DNA of 64,000 nucleotides from Candidatus Nitronauta litoralis (GCA_015698285.1 CP048685.1:1488001-1552000); one strand, 5' to 3'. Shown: positions 44,853 to 53,687, numbered from the stretch's first letter. Numbers and translations are program-made. Notes: a model not told the origin generated them from the letters alone.

Positions 44853-45540
44853 GGTTTAATAGCCCTTCCACCAGCATTAATGATTGAATCTAAAAAAACC
44901 TTATCTCTAGTAACAAGAATTGATCCTCGTTCAAGAGCGGTTCCCCCAATTATTCCATCAGCAAAGTTTCCCGATTTTCCAGGAGCAAGTCCAGCGCGAG
45001 CATTTATTCGAGAATGCACACTATTTGGAAACCCTACTTCCTTAATTTTTAAAGCCGCCTTAGGGGTTCCCCTTATTCTTCCTTTTTTAACTAAATTTTT
45101 AATTTCTAGATCAGATATTCGTGATTTTATAATTGTTTGCCCTGATTCCACAAACTTTTTTCCATCGGAAATTACTACATTTGTGTTTAGAAGAAATTCA
45201 TCTTTGGATTTGAATCTATTAAAAATTTTCCTTGCCTTGTTGGCAATAGAAACGAGTCTAGCGGCTGCGGCTGCGGCTGCGGCTGCGGCTGCGGCTGCGG
45301 CTGCGGCTGTTTGGGAAAGAATAGCCAGAGGAGCCCCAAATCCAGTTGCGGTCAAAGCAGCAGTTGTCGCCTCCAATGCAACAAAACTTAAAACCCCAAT
45401 AGCTAATTCGGTTCCTGGACTTGAGAGGAAACCGGACTGTGCCGCTTGACTCGGATTGGAGATCGGGAAACCCAGACCGCCACCTAATCCATTGGACTGT
45501 CCACCGTAAATGCTGTGATAACTTTTTAAACCATAGTAAA
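44849..45540 (-). pseudogene. Orphan Rhs C-terminal cassette with PIN-like toxin tip
   Basis: The frame is open to ~45,540 but has no Rhs core and no ATG (a TTG at 45376 is the first start-like codon), so it is a detached tail. It begins with a pre-toxin region shared with the tail at 47.5-48.3 kb (GFPISNPSQAAQSG, ELAIGVLSFVALEA, APLAILSQTA), then a poly-alanine tract, then ~125 residues with FLLNTNVVISDG, FADGIIGGTALERGSILVTRDKVFLDSI. These resemble PIN-domain nucleases (N/D at strand 1, Asp in the middle, TRD near the end). It could serve as a donor module for Rhs tip switching by recombination. Confidence 0.6.
45261..45308. repeat. (GCGGCT)8 microsatellite coding poly-alanine
   Basis: Eight exact GCGGCT units inside the toxin cassette, read on the minus strand as alternating Ala codons. 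The homologous position in the tail at 47.9 kb reads only TAATARL, so the tract is an expansion specific to this copy. Unit length is a multiple of three, so slippage alters length without breaking the frame. Confidence 0.9.
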
Positions 45541-45584
45541 GGAGTCTAAAGGAGTCATAAAGGTAAAGGAGTCATAAAGGAGTC
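45538..45584. repeat. Four-copy AAAGGAGTC tandem repeat
   Basis: AAAGGAGTC occurs four times in 47 bp with short spacers (T, ATAAAGGT, AT), exactly where homology to the intact Rhs tail ends. Looks like a recombination or replication-slippage scar. Confidence 0.7.
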
Positions 45585-45825
<241 letters not shown>

Positions 45826-46063
45826 CGGACTTTGCTTCTGCACCTTGAAAAATAAATAACTTCAAATGCAGTAAATAATATGTCTGTTTTCTTAACCAAA
45901 AAATCAAAAAAAAATCGAACTTTCAGCCTACATGGAATAAAGAACCCGATCCCTCTGAAAAAAAATATTCTTCCCCTAGAAAAGTCCATTGGAAGCAAGG
46001 GACACCCTCATTTATTTGACACAGTGCCTGTCAATGGCCAGCCACAACTAAAACCTTGCCAGA

Positions 46064-46411
46064 CTAGGGTAAATATTCAAAAAACTTTGTTACTTTTTCA
46101 TTTTGACAACTGTATTTTAGATGACCACAACTATAATAAAGTATTACGGGAGTGCTTAAAATTATTGGTATTTCTGGAAACAGAAAATCGAAATCCTTTT
46201 GACATAGAAACTGGTCGAAATCGAATACGTATACAGGAACTTCCAATTGATTGATATTTACTTTCAGCGAATCAATAATTTTAAAATCTTTAGGGCTCCA
46301 TTCAGGTAAAAATATAACAAGGACATTCGATAAAGCTTTTATTCCTGGAAAAGTAATTTTGGTTGTAAATATCCAATTATTCTTTTTTGTAAAAACTTCT
46401 ACAGCATTCAT
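46064..46411 (-). CDS. Putative immunity protein, paralogue A
   Basis: 115 residues, overlapping the toxin-tip stop by 4 bp (ATGA). Clearly related to the protein at 47151-47498: both show the series FPG(I/V)K(A/S)LS(N/D)V, (L/P)xWS(P/Q)KDFKII, LE(V/L)P(V/I)Y(V/L)FD(F/I)DQF, P(I/F)(I/L)xxTPVILYY. No known family and no signal peptide. Pairing with two related tips suggests it is a specific inhibitor that has diverged with its toxin. Confidence 0.6.
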   Translation of the reverse strand: MNAVEVFTKKNNWIFTTKITFPGIKALSNVLVIFLPEWSPKDFKIIDSLKVNINQLEVPVYVFDFDQFLCQKDFDFLFPEIPIILSTPVILYYSCGHLKYSCQNEKVTKFFEYLP

Positions 46412-46690
46412 CTAATTTTCAATCCATTTTTAATAAATTCGCCACCTTCTTTTAAAATACGGTCTATTTCCTTTGTTGTAAAAGAGGGGCCAAATATATT
46501 CGGTTTTCTATCCAAAGGCGCACTATTTAAAATCACCTTATCAATGGACTTATCTGCAAAAGGAAGTTTATCGCCATCAGCCATGATGATATGTTGATTG
46601 TTCGGCATTTTTTTATTTTTGATATTTAAAGCATTCTCAATTGCATTTTTAGTGCTACCTGATATTTTCCCTGACTGTACCTTAGGAATG
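46408..46690 (-). pseudogene. Orphan Rhs toxin tip, methyltransferase-like motif, copy A
   Basis: The frame is open from ~46,690 (inside the att-like repeat) with no Rhs core. The first ATG (46608) is internal. It matches the end of the tail at 47.5 kb: VQSGKISGSTKNAIENAL, then ADGDKLPFADKSIDKVILNSAPLD, FGPSFTTKEIDRILKEGGEFI. The ADGDxLPFxDxSxDxV...EIxRILKxGG pattern is like the C-terminal half of class I methyltransferases, but the SAM-binding GxGxG motif is absent. So it may be a derived toxin fold rather than a methyltransferase. Confidence 0.55.
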
Positions 46691-46692
46691 AG

Positions 46693-46937
<245 letters not shown>

Positions 46938-47150
46938 AAATAAAGCCGCTACACCCAAAAAATTAGATTAATGCAGATTTAGCCAAGAAGAGAGGCGACA
47001 AAAAAGAAAACCAGAATGCGCATCAACCAGCCCCGGCCTGTTTAAAGAAAATAACTTCCAGTAGAATAGACTATTGGGAAATAGGTACATGCTCGATTTT
47101 GACACGGAGCCTCCTAATGGGTGACCCCTTTACTTTTACACTTTTTAAAA

Positions 47151-47498
47151 TTAGCTTATCAAAGTCAATCCTAAATCATTATGTAAAAAACCACAAAGAA
47201 ACCCATTCCTATAATACAAAATCACGGGAGTGGCTCTTAAAAAGGGAATGTCTGGAAACAGGTCTTCTATTGGATTATCAATTTCTAAATTTACGAATTG
47301 ATCTATATCGAACAAATAAATAGGCAGTTCTAGTTTACTAATTTGGCCCTTTATTTTAGTGATAATTTTAAAATCCTTTTGACTCCAAGTCGGTAAAATA
47401 ATAACAATAACATCAGAAAGGCTTTTTACCCCGGGGAAGCTTTCATATGTGCCATAGTTCCAACCATTTTTTTTGGCGAATTCTTCTACTTTATTCAT
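47151..47498 (-). CDS. Putative immunity protein, paralogue B
   Basis: 115 residues, ATG overlapping the toxin stop (ATGA). Paralogue of 46064-46411. Conserved core includes SQKDFKIITKIKGQIS and LELPIYLFDIDQF. Probably cytoplasmic; it would protect against the tip encoded immediately upstream. Confidence 0.62.
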   Translation of the reverse strand: MNKVEEFAKKNGWNYGTYESFPGVKSLSDVIVIILPTWSQKDFKIITKIKGQISKLELPIYLFDIDQFVNLEIDNPIEDLFPDIPFLRATPVILYYRNGFLCGFLHNDLGLTLIS

Positions 47499-48301
47499 CG
47501 CTGCTGTCGTATTCCATCTAATATAAATTCTCCTCCATCCTTTAATATTCGATTTATTTCTCTTGTAGTGAAGGATGGACCAAAATGAGTTTTTCCAGCA
47601 TCTAAAGGAGCACCATTTAAAATTACTTTGTCTATGGACTTATCACCAAAAGGAAGCCTATCTCCATCAGCCCTTACAATAGGTTGTCCAATGGAGCCCG
47701 GCTGTTTATCAATTCTACTCCTTACATCTAAAGCATTTAAACGGGCTTCTTCCAAAGCATTCTTAGAAGAACCGGCCCCTATTTTTCCTGGTTGAACATT
47801 AATAACGCCCTTTCCCGGAACTTCCCCTTCACCCCCTAAGTTTACTATTCTTTTTCCTCTTTTACTGGTTCTAAAACCTGCGAAAAAGCTCTTCGCCTTA
47901 CTTGCCAAGGAAAGTAGTCTAGCGGTGGCGGCAGTTTGCGCAAGAACCGCAAGTGGAGAACCCACAACAGTTGTCGTCAGGATACCAGTAACCGCCTCCA
48001 ATGCAACAAAACTTAAAACCCCAATAGCCAATTCAGCTCCGGGGCTTAGGATACCAGACTGAGCCGCCTGGCTCGGGTTTGCGATCGGGAAACCAAGGCT
48101 GTTACCCAATCCACTAGCCTGTCCGCCGAAGGTACTAATTGGATCCTTAAAGCCATAAGGTGTAGCTCCGGAGGCACCAACATTTATCACAGGTAAAGTG
48201 ATTGAGCCAGCACTCACAGCTGAAGGTGTGCGTGGGGAACCCGCAGCGGGTGCCCGCCTTGCCCTGGACCTAAATTGCCTGACCGGAATGTGAAAACCGC
48301 T
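47495..48301 (-). CDS. Rhs tail with methyltransferase-like toxin tip, copy B
   Basis: Open from ~48,301; the first start-like codon is GTG 48217, giving 240 residues. It is in the same frame as the Rhs core fragment upstream and is separated from it by one TAA. Pre-toxin region: GGQASGLGNSLGFPIANPSQAAQSG, ELAIGVLSFVALEAVTG, AQTAATARLLSLASKA. Tip: VQPGKIGAGSSKNALEEARLN, ADGDRLPFGDKSIDKVILNGAPLD, GPSFTTREINRILKDGGEFI. It is the best preserved of the three tips and shows what the two orphans were cut from. Function is inferred only from layout and weak methyltransferase likeness. Confidence 0.6.
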   Translation of the reverse strand, partial: SGFHIPVRQFRSRARRAPAAGSPRTPSAVSAGSITLPVINVGASGATPYGFKDPISTFGGQASGLGNSLGFPIANPSQAAQSGILSPGAELAIGVLSFVALEAVTGILTTTVVGSPLAVLAQTAATARLLSLASKAKSFFAGFRTSKRGKRIVNLGGEGEVPGKGVINVQPGKIGAGSSKNALEEARLNALDVRSRIDKQPGSIGQPIVRADGDRLPFGDKSIDKVILNGAPLDAGKTHFGPSFTTREINRILKDGGEFILDGIRQQR

Positions 48302-48313
48302 CCCCGTCCCCTT

Positions 48314-48859
48314 TTAGAGAATCATATGATGTATTACTCCGTTGCCGAACCCTGTGCCCGCGATTGATGGGGTTATGGCAGCCCAGAAGGGAAAGGAGAA
48401 AAATCCACTCGGGTCGGTGAATGAGAGGGGATAGTTATTGACGTAAGAGTAACGATTAAACGATTGCAGGTTGCTTGGGTCTTGCACGAATGGATCGGCA
48501 GAGAGGAAACGGCCTAACACCGGGTCTTGTACGCGCCCGTTCATGTGGATCACACTCACTTCGTCCAGATGCTCGTGCCCGGTGTAACCACGCTGCGTGG
48601 TCGCGGGGGAGGTGACACTACCGGCACCGTAGTCCACCCAATCTGTGTTGTTGCGCCTTCTGCCGTGTGCGTCGTAAGACAATTCATCTACAGCGACGCC
48701 CGCATCATCCGTGATCACCACAACAGAATCCAGATGATCCCGATGCAGGTAGAACGTGCCTACCGGCGTCGTGCTGCCGCCCACTACCTCTGTTGTCTTG
48801 TAGATCGCGATGGTGCCGCTACTTCCCGGCAGGTAATGCGTGTGGGTAAAGGTGATTTT
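48314..48859 (-). pseudogene. Rhs core C-terminal fragment
   Basis: About 180 codons of a much longer Rhs protein. THTHYLPGSSGTIAIYK begins the fragment; FYLHRDHLDSVVVITDDAG, DELSYDAHGRRR, RGYTGHEHLDEVSVIHMNGRVQDPVLGRFLSADPFV and NRYSYVNNYPLSFTDPSGF are the end of the Rhs shell with its DPxG boundary. The 5' part is gone; the IS481-like element starts ~50-100 bp beyond the break. A TAA at 48314-48316 ends it, but the toxin tail continues in frame. Confidence 0.75.
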
Positions 48860-49000
48860 TCAACTTTATGGAAGAAAAGCAAGAGAGATTTTTAAATTGG
48901 TTGCGTAAAAAAGATACCGTTCCTTACAACCTATATGTGTGAAATCCACGAGATCGGTTGACAGGTTTTAATAATATTAGAACTTAATCAACCGGAGGTC

Positions 49001-49908
49001 GTGATGACACCAGAAGAACAAGATATTCATCGTAAGCTTCGAGCCTTAGATCACGCAAAAGCAATCAGAAACGTTTCCAAAACCTGCCGCTATTTCGGGA
49101 TTTCAAGAACCACTTTCTATGAATGGAGGCGGGCCTACGAGGAAAAAGGAGAGCCTGGCCTGATCAATCGAAGCCCAGGACCTTCCTATGGAAATGTGCC
49201 GCACCTATACCCGGATGAGGTTTATGAAAAAATCCTTTACCTTCGTAAGACCTATCACATGGGTCCGCAAAGAATCGCGTGGTACCTTGAACGCTATCAC
49301 AAAATTCGTATCTCATCCGGTGCGGCTCCCCGGACCTTGGTTCGACACGGATTGAACCGCCTTCCCAGAAACCAAAAAAGAAAGCCCTGAAAACGGTTCG
49401 TTATGAAAAACAGGTGCCGGGTCATCACATTCAAGTCGATGTGAAGTTTCTTATATTTCCCCAACCAGACGGATCGAAGATCAAACGGTACCAATACACG
49501 GCGATTGACGATGCCACTCGAATCAGGGCTTTAAAGGTCTACAAAAAACACACGCAAAAGAATGCGATCAATTTCATCGATTATGTGATCGACAAGTTTC
49601 CCTTTCGAATCCAAACTGTCCGGACCGACAACGGGCACGAGTTCCAATCAAAATTCCACAGGCACGTAGAGGATAGAGGCATTCGCCATCATTACATCAA
49701 ACCGGGTACTCCGCGCCTCAACGGTAAGGTCGAACGTTCCCACAAAACTGATAAGCAGGAGTTCTATCAGCTACTGGAATATACGGATGACGTGGACTTG
49801 AATAAAAAGCTCGAAGAATGGGAAAACTTCTACAACTGCCATAGACCTCACGGAGCGTTTAAAGGGAAAACCCCGTATGAAATCCTGAAAGAAAAAATGG
49901 CCAGTTGA
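49001..49908 (+). pseudogene. IS481-like transposase, split by a -1 frameshift
   Basis: Two frames make one protein. 49001-49390 encodes the helix-turn-helix half (RNVSKTCRYFGISRTTFYEWRR to RHGLNRLPRNQK). The second half continues in the -1 frame (KALKTVRYEKQVPGHHIQVD, then catalytic Asp in AIDDATRIRAL and VRTDNGHEFQS and Glu in LNGKVERSHKTDKQEF, to 49908). The switch lies in CCAAAAAAGAAA at 49372-49383. This is either an indel in the A6 run (dead transposase, or assembly error) or ribosomal frameshifting; the run is not in ideal phase for a classical A-AAA-AAG slip. Related to, but not a copy of, the element at 43-44 kb. Confidence 0.75.
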
Positions 49909-49911
49909 AGA

Positions 49912-49960
49912 GCTGTGGACCCTGTGAGAAAATGCTACGCATTTTCCACAAGTCCACAGC
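49912..49960. terminator. Large hairpin after transposase
   Basis: GCTGTGGAC ... GTCCACAGC encloses a second paired part, GAAAATG-CTACG-CATTTTC, giving a ~20-bp stem with small bulges. No T-run follows, so it may be an IS end structure or a block to read-through rather than a standard terminator. Confidence 0.6.
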
Positions 49961-50058
49961 CTGACTGTTAACCTATTTCGCGGCTCTCACAGATTGAAAT
50001 AAAACCTCCCACAAAACAGACTTTCAAAATGTTTGACAGTATCTGGTTTTCCCCCTGA

Positions 50059-50379
50059 CAATCCCCCCCCCAATGGATCGGGCGCAGGCTATGGGGTTTT
50101 GGGGGGGGTAATCCGATTTATCATGGGACTGCGTATGATTTTGAGGCGTTTGATCCTGCTCTGCCTGGTAAGACGAGTAGGTCTTTAACGTCACGGGTAG
50201 GAGTTGCCACGGCCCCTGGCCCGCATAATGCAAATGTTTTTGTTCATCTGGCGGAGAAGAAATCGGGTAATGGTCAAAGAATCCTACCCCTTTTACACCG
50301 CTCCAAAACTGTCGTAAATTTGACATTAGAATCTCGTTTTAAAGATGGGAAAGTAGCGGCTAACTTAGCGGATCAATGA
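50059..50379 (+). pseudogene. Orphan Rhs-like tip with ADP-ribosyltransferase-like start
   Basis: A frame open between stops, without a start codon of its own. It encodes NPIYHGTAYDFEAFDPALPGK, like the YHGT...FxxF opening of phage- and toxin-type ADP-ribosyltransferases, then VFVHLAEKKSGNGQRILPLL and NLTLESRFKDGKVAANLADQ. Upstream, another frame reads a glycine-rich linker (NGSGAGYGVLGG), and the two meet in a G8 run (50101-50108) with a C9 run 40 bp before. So the parent gene is broken by homopolymer slippage and cut off by the IS. Assignment to the ART fold is tentative. Confidence 0.45.
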
Positions 50380-50399
50380 AAAAAACTCATGGCGATGAA

Positions 50400-51071
50400 T
50401 CATCGGGTTTCTCTGCCGAACCAGATGACCCGGCCTTCTATTTTAAAAGCATCCTGTGATTCTGTAGTGGCTCTGTATTTTGAATTGTCACTGATAATAG
50501 AGATTTTACCTGACGAGGGATTCAACTGAAGTCGTTTTACAAGAAGCAACTCCCCCCATTTGATTGCAAAAATTCCGCCGCCTGGCCCAACCGTAATTTC
50601 ATTTTTATTAATCAGGACAATGTCATTTTCCACAAGAGTCGGCTCCATGCTGTCACCTTCCACACGCATGACAAACAGTTGCCTCACCCCGCCAAACTTT
50701 TCCAACCAGTCATTTCTGAATGCCAGTTGAAAATCCATTTCGTTTGACGCAATCAATCCGGTACCTGCACTGATCGCCCCCTTCTTTTTCTCAACCATGG
50801 AGAATTGCCCGGGAACTCCTTCCCCCTGATCGAACCCAAGAACATTGCCAGCGGAATCAGCGGAATCGTCCTGAAAGCATTCCATACCTACGCCAAGCAC
50901 CTTGCACAAAGCCTGCAGATTCTTCCCGCTTGGGGAATAAGTCCCCTTTTCCCAGTTGCTGATTTGCTGAGGTGAGGCTTTGCGACCTTCACGAACCAAA
51001 GCAAGTGCCAATTCTCTCTGGTTCAAGCCCTTAAGTTTTCTAGCCTTTTTCAGCTTATGTGAAAAATTCAT
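50400..51071 (-). CDS. XRE/S24-type repressor (LexA/CI-like)
   Basis: 223 residues. An N-terminal helix-turn-helix (LKGLNQRELALALVREGRKASPQQISNWEKG) is joined to a C-terminal S24 peptidase domain with the serine in MRVEGDSMEPTLVENDIV and the lysine in ELLLVKRLQ. Such proteins repress prophage or stress genes until RecA triggers self-cleavage, probably within GAISAGTGLI. No phage structural genes are nearby. It is divergent from the lipoprotein gene, with a promoter and repeated ACAGTTTTAT/ACAGTTTAAT boxes in between. Confidence 0.85.
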   Translation of the reverse strand: MNFSHKLKKARKLKGLNQRELALALVREGRKASPQQISNWEKGTYSPSGKNLQALCKVLGVGMECFQDDSADSAGNVLGFDQGEGVPGQFSMVEKKKGAISAGTGLIASNEMDFQLAFRNDWLEKFGGVRQLFVMRVEGDSMEPTLVENDIVLINKNEITVGPGGGIFAIKWGELLLVKRLQLNPSSGKISIISDNSKYRATTESQDAFKIEGRVIWFGRETR

Positions 51072-51090
51072 AAATTTTTATGTTTTTTGG

Positions 51091-51119
51091 TTGACAGTTT
51101 TATAATTTTACAGTTTAAT
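51091..51119 (+). promoter_or_regulatory. Sigma70-type promoter with repeated box
   Basis: TTGACA (51091-51096), a 17-bp spacer and TTTAAT (51114-51119), pointing toward the lipoprotein gene. Two near-identical decamers, ACAGTTTTAT (51094) and ACAGTTTAAT (51110), overlap the -35 and -10 regions at 16-bp spacing, a plausible operator for the divergently coded S24 repressor. Confidence 0.5.
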
Positions 51120-51234
51120 CATAATTAATCAAGCTAAAAATAAATAGAAAACATTACTTTTCTGGCTGGCAGCGAAGCTCCAACTATTTGCAGTTCCTGT
51201 AATTACCAGATCAGTTTTGTGAAAAGGAGGAACC

Positions 51235-51684
51235 ATGGATAAAAAGCAGTCATTTTTTATGATCAGTTTTATCGGAATAGCTTTATTGACTCCTCTTGCA
51301 ATTAGCGGTTGTTCCGTGGGCATGGCAATGAGCGGGAAGAAAGATCCCAATCTAGGCATGGTTCGAGTGGGTTCTACACGGGGAGAGGTGGAACTGACTC
51401 TTGGTTCTCCTGTTAAGGCGGTCACCCTCAATGAGGGAAACCGCATGGATGTCTATCAATACGAGATAGGTAATGAACCCAGCTCGGGGCGGGCCATCGG
51501 GCACGGTTTAATGGATGTGCTGACGCTGGGCTTATGGGAAGTGGTAGGCACTCCCATCGAAGCCGTGCAGGGTGAGAAATATGAATTGACGATTATTTAC
51601 GGGAAGGATGATCGTGTCCAAAAAGTCAATAGCCCGGACCGGGTAACGAGCCAGAATCAATCCGGAGATAAAAATGACCTGTGA
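51235..51684 (+). CDS. Outer-membrane-type lipoprotein, unknown function
   Basis: 149 residues with AAAAGGAGGA before the ATG. A type II signal peptide ends in the lipobox LAISGC (Cys at about residue 26). The mature part contains VRVGSTRGEVELTLGSPVKAVTLNEGNRMDVYQYEIG, similar in pattern to SmpA/OmlA-like small folds (BLIP-like), and a glycine/hydrophobic stretch. It overlaps a 50-codon gene at its end. Confidence 0.75.
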   Translation: MDKKQSFFMISFIGIALLTPLAISGCSVGMAMSGKKDPNLGMVRVGSTRGEVELTLGSPVKAVTLNEGNRMDVYQYEIGNEPSSGRAIGHGLMDVLTLGLWEVVGTPIEAVQGEKYELTIIYGKDDRVQKVNSPDRVTSQNQSGDKNDL

Positions 51685-51826
51685 TTGTTTTTGGCCCTGG
51701 TTTTTTTTCTGGATGGCTTTTTCTCTTGCCGGTTGCGGATGGGTCGCACTGCTTCTCTCGGCGGGTGCCGTCCGATTCAGGGAAAAAGATGAGGACCAAA
51801 AACCTCATTCAAGATCAATTGAGTAA
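51674..51826 (+). CDS. Small membrane/lipoprotein-like peptide
   Basis: 50 codons. ATG 51674 overlaps the end of the lipoprotein gene by 11 bp and has GGAG seven bases upstream. The N-terminal half is very hydrophobic (FWPWFFFWMAFSLAGCGWVALLL), with an LAGC that could be a lipobox; the C-terminus is charged (RFREKDEDQKPHS). Short, so uncertain. Confidence 0.4.
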   Translation: MTCDCFWPWFFFWMAFSLAGCGWVALLLSAGAVRFREKDEDQKPHSRSIE

Positions 51827-52083
51827 ATTTGAACTTATTTTCAATTTCTACTCGCCGGAAAACCATTGGGAATGGGTTTTTTTGCCGGACCAGAAATCAC
51901 TTTCCTTTGCGATTCCCAAAGCGTTGACCTGAAAATGAATTGAGCTTGGGGTTGAGCTACCATCTTTGATGCTAATTTTTCAGAGTATTTTTCTGCCTCA
52001 ATAATGGTTCCCTTTCATAACATTTTGCCTTGTACGAGGGGCCAGTAAGATTCATAAAACCAAACTTAAAAATGTGGATAGCA

Positions 52084-52650
52084 ATGAATGACAATAAAAA
52101 AAATTTCAAAAAAGCCTGCTATGAAGGCGATATGGCCCAAGTCAAAAAACTATTGTCTCAAGGGATTGATCTCAATGAAACTAACCAATATGGGGAAACT
52201 TTATTTTCAGAAACTGCTGAAAACCTTATGATAGATGAAGAGCCGTGGAGACACCAAGTTGTAAAATTATTGTTGGACCAGGGAGGCGATCCCAACCTTT
52301 TGGATGAGGTTCAGCAAGGCTCCCTTACTATGGCAATGCTTAGGATGGATGCTGAAATGATCGAATTGTTGTGTGAATATGGAGCCAAGCCGAATGCTTA
52401 TGCCGGGTTTTTGGAGACGGTGGAGGATACCCTTTTAGACTGGGCGCTTTTTGAATATCCATATCAAATGGGTGACTACAGAATGAAATTGCCTGAGGAA
52501 CCCACAGAGGATGACACAAAGGATGTGGACTCTTTGATTGGTTATTTTCAGCGAATGGCTGAAAAATATAATTTAAAAGAACCGAAACACCTTTTCGTTC
52601 TAAGAAAGTTTGGAGCAAGAACCTGGCGCGAATTAAATGAAGGTGGATAA
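52084..52650 (+). CDS. Ankyrin-repeat protein
   Basis: About 188 residues with two to three ankyrin-like repeats: NFKKACYEGDMAQVKKLLSQGIDLNETNQYGETL, VVKLLLDQGGDPNLLDEVQQGSLTMAMLRMDAEMIELLCEYGAKPNA. The C-terminal 60 residues are acidic and helical. Ankyrin repeats mediate protein binding; the partner is unknown. The frame extends to TTG 52030; ATG 52072 is another possible start. Confidence 0.7.
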   Translation: MNDNKKNFKKACYEGDMAQVKKLLSQGIDLNETNQYGETLFSETAENLMIDEEPWRHQVVKLLLDQGGDPNLLDEVQQGSLTMAMLRMDAEMIELLCEYGAKPNAYAGFLETVEDTLLDWALFEYPYQMGDYRMKLPEEPTEDDTKDVDSLIGYFQRMAEKYNLKEPKHLFVLRKFGARTWRELNEGG

Positions 52651-52720
52651 GCAAATCTGACCCGGCTTTTGGATGTAGAAATTTCAATGCGGCAATTCTC
52701 CTCCAGAGGTGTAAAAATGA

Positions 52721-52894
52721 ATGGTTACTACCGCACCTTATACGATAAATGGCGACCCGATGATAACATCGTGTCTGGTAATCGTTCTTGCCATCACCTG
52801 CAGTTTCATTAACCCACGCTACCTCTACTACACCTATTGCGGAGCCTTGGCCTACCTTGGGTTTGCAGGGTTGAGAACGGCATTTCCTTACTAA
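52721..52894 (+). CDS. Possible small membrane protein
   Basis: 57 codons after AGAGGTGTAAAA. Contains a hydrophobic segment (MITSCLVIVLAITCSFI) and an aromatic stretch (RYLYYTYCGALAYLGFAGL). No family recognised; the coding evidence is only the hydrophobic pattern and the start context. Confidence 0.3.
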   Translation: MVTTAPYTINGDPMITSCLVIVLAITCSFINPRYLYYTYCGALAYLGFAGLRTAFPY

Positions 52895-53248
52895 GTAACC
52901 TCTTTAAAAAAAGGCAATAATCCAGCTAAATTTCGCGTGCTGGCTGTCCGCAGAATGGGATTGCACAGAAGGACCCGCACCGAGGGTTAATTAACTCTTG
53001 CTTCCCAGGTTTTGGCTTCTACAGGCTTAAAATTTTAATTTTCATAAGGTCAAGATTTTGACCGTTTCATTTTCTTGGACAAGGCCTGGGCCAATTGTTC
53101 AACATCTTTGGGAGCAGGGTGCTGTGGGTTTGCCAGACCGCCAATTATTTCCCCTTGCCGCCGAAAACTCACCTCTCCATAACTGTAGAACGTCGTCAGT
53201 ACCTTCTCATGGTCCCGGTTTTCATAGAAAAACCTTATCCTTCATCGG

Positions 53249-53286
53249 ACGCAAAAAAAAGAAAAACCCCATGTTTCCATGGGGTT
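53249..53286 (-). terminator. Rho-independent terminator of tmRNA
   Basis: On the minus strand AACCCCATG-GAAA-CATGGGGTT forms a nine-pair stem with a GNRA-type loop, followed by TTTTTCTTTTTTTT. It lies ~33 bp after the tmRNA 3' end. Confidence 0.88.
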
Positions 53287-53319
53287 CCGGACTTCTCTGG
53301 ATTTTATCGGATGCTAAAT

Positions 53320-53687
53320 TGGTGGAGGCGGGGGGAATCGAACCCCCGTCCGAAAGTCGTCAACTGAAGGCGTCTACATGTTTAGTCCGCGATCTAGATC
53401 TCACCGGCACTAACTCCCACGGACAGGATTCCATGCCGGCCAGTTTCCTGAATCTCACCCCATAATCCGGAAACAGAAATTATGAGGCCAGTTCGCTGTG
53501 CTGACGTCCGCTTCCACCCCGCGAACAAAGATGGAGAAGACGGTAACTAGCTTAAGGTTTAGTTAAGCAGCTACTGCGATTTCATAATCATTGGCGATTA
53601 TGGAATAGTGCCGTTTTTTAACGGGCCAACGGCATCCCGTACATGCAACCTCCGTCTCAATACTCCCGTCGAACCCTGGTCGCCCCC
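53320..53687 (-). ncRNA. ssrA: tmRNA (transfer-messenger RNA)
   Basis: 368 nt, one-piece tmRNA that rescues stalled ribosomes with SmpB. The 5' end GGGGGCGACCAGGGTTCGACGG and the 3' end TTCGATTCCCCCCGCCTCCACCA pair (GGGGGC with GCCTCC) to form the alanine tRNA-like acceptor; the T-arm GGGGG-TTCGATT-CCCCC and encoded CCA are visible. The tag frame (53595-53563) reads ANDYEIAVAA then TAA. The AVAA end is a small variant of the usual ALAA degron. Several long open frames on the opposite strand here are artefacts. Confidence 0.95.

Larger units (their letters stand above)
48900..50000 (+). mobile_element. IS481-like insertion sequence (frameshifted)
   Basis: About 1.0-1.1 kb between an Rhs core fragment (minus) and an Rhs tip fragment (plus). 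It contains the split transposase and a large palindrome downstream. Ends are estimated from where Rhs sequence stops; I could not define terminal repeats. Confidence 0.55.

Noticed and set aside
45880-46254. Plus-strand 124-codon open frame
   Set aside because: Antisense to the immunity gene 46064-46411, whose paralogue at 47151-47498 supports the minus-strand reading.
50024-50326. Minus-strand 100-codon open frame
   Set aside because: The plus-strand reading gives a coherent ART-like sequence; the minus frame is its shadow.
51681-51932. 83-codon open frame after the lipoprotein
   Set aside because: The overlapping 50-codon frame at 51674 has a better ribosome site and a membrane-protein pattern; the longer frame has neither.
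53058-53465. Plus-strand open frames over the tmRNA region
   Set aside because: They read across the tmRNA and its terminator on the opposite strand and contain known artefact-type translations of RNA genes.
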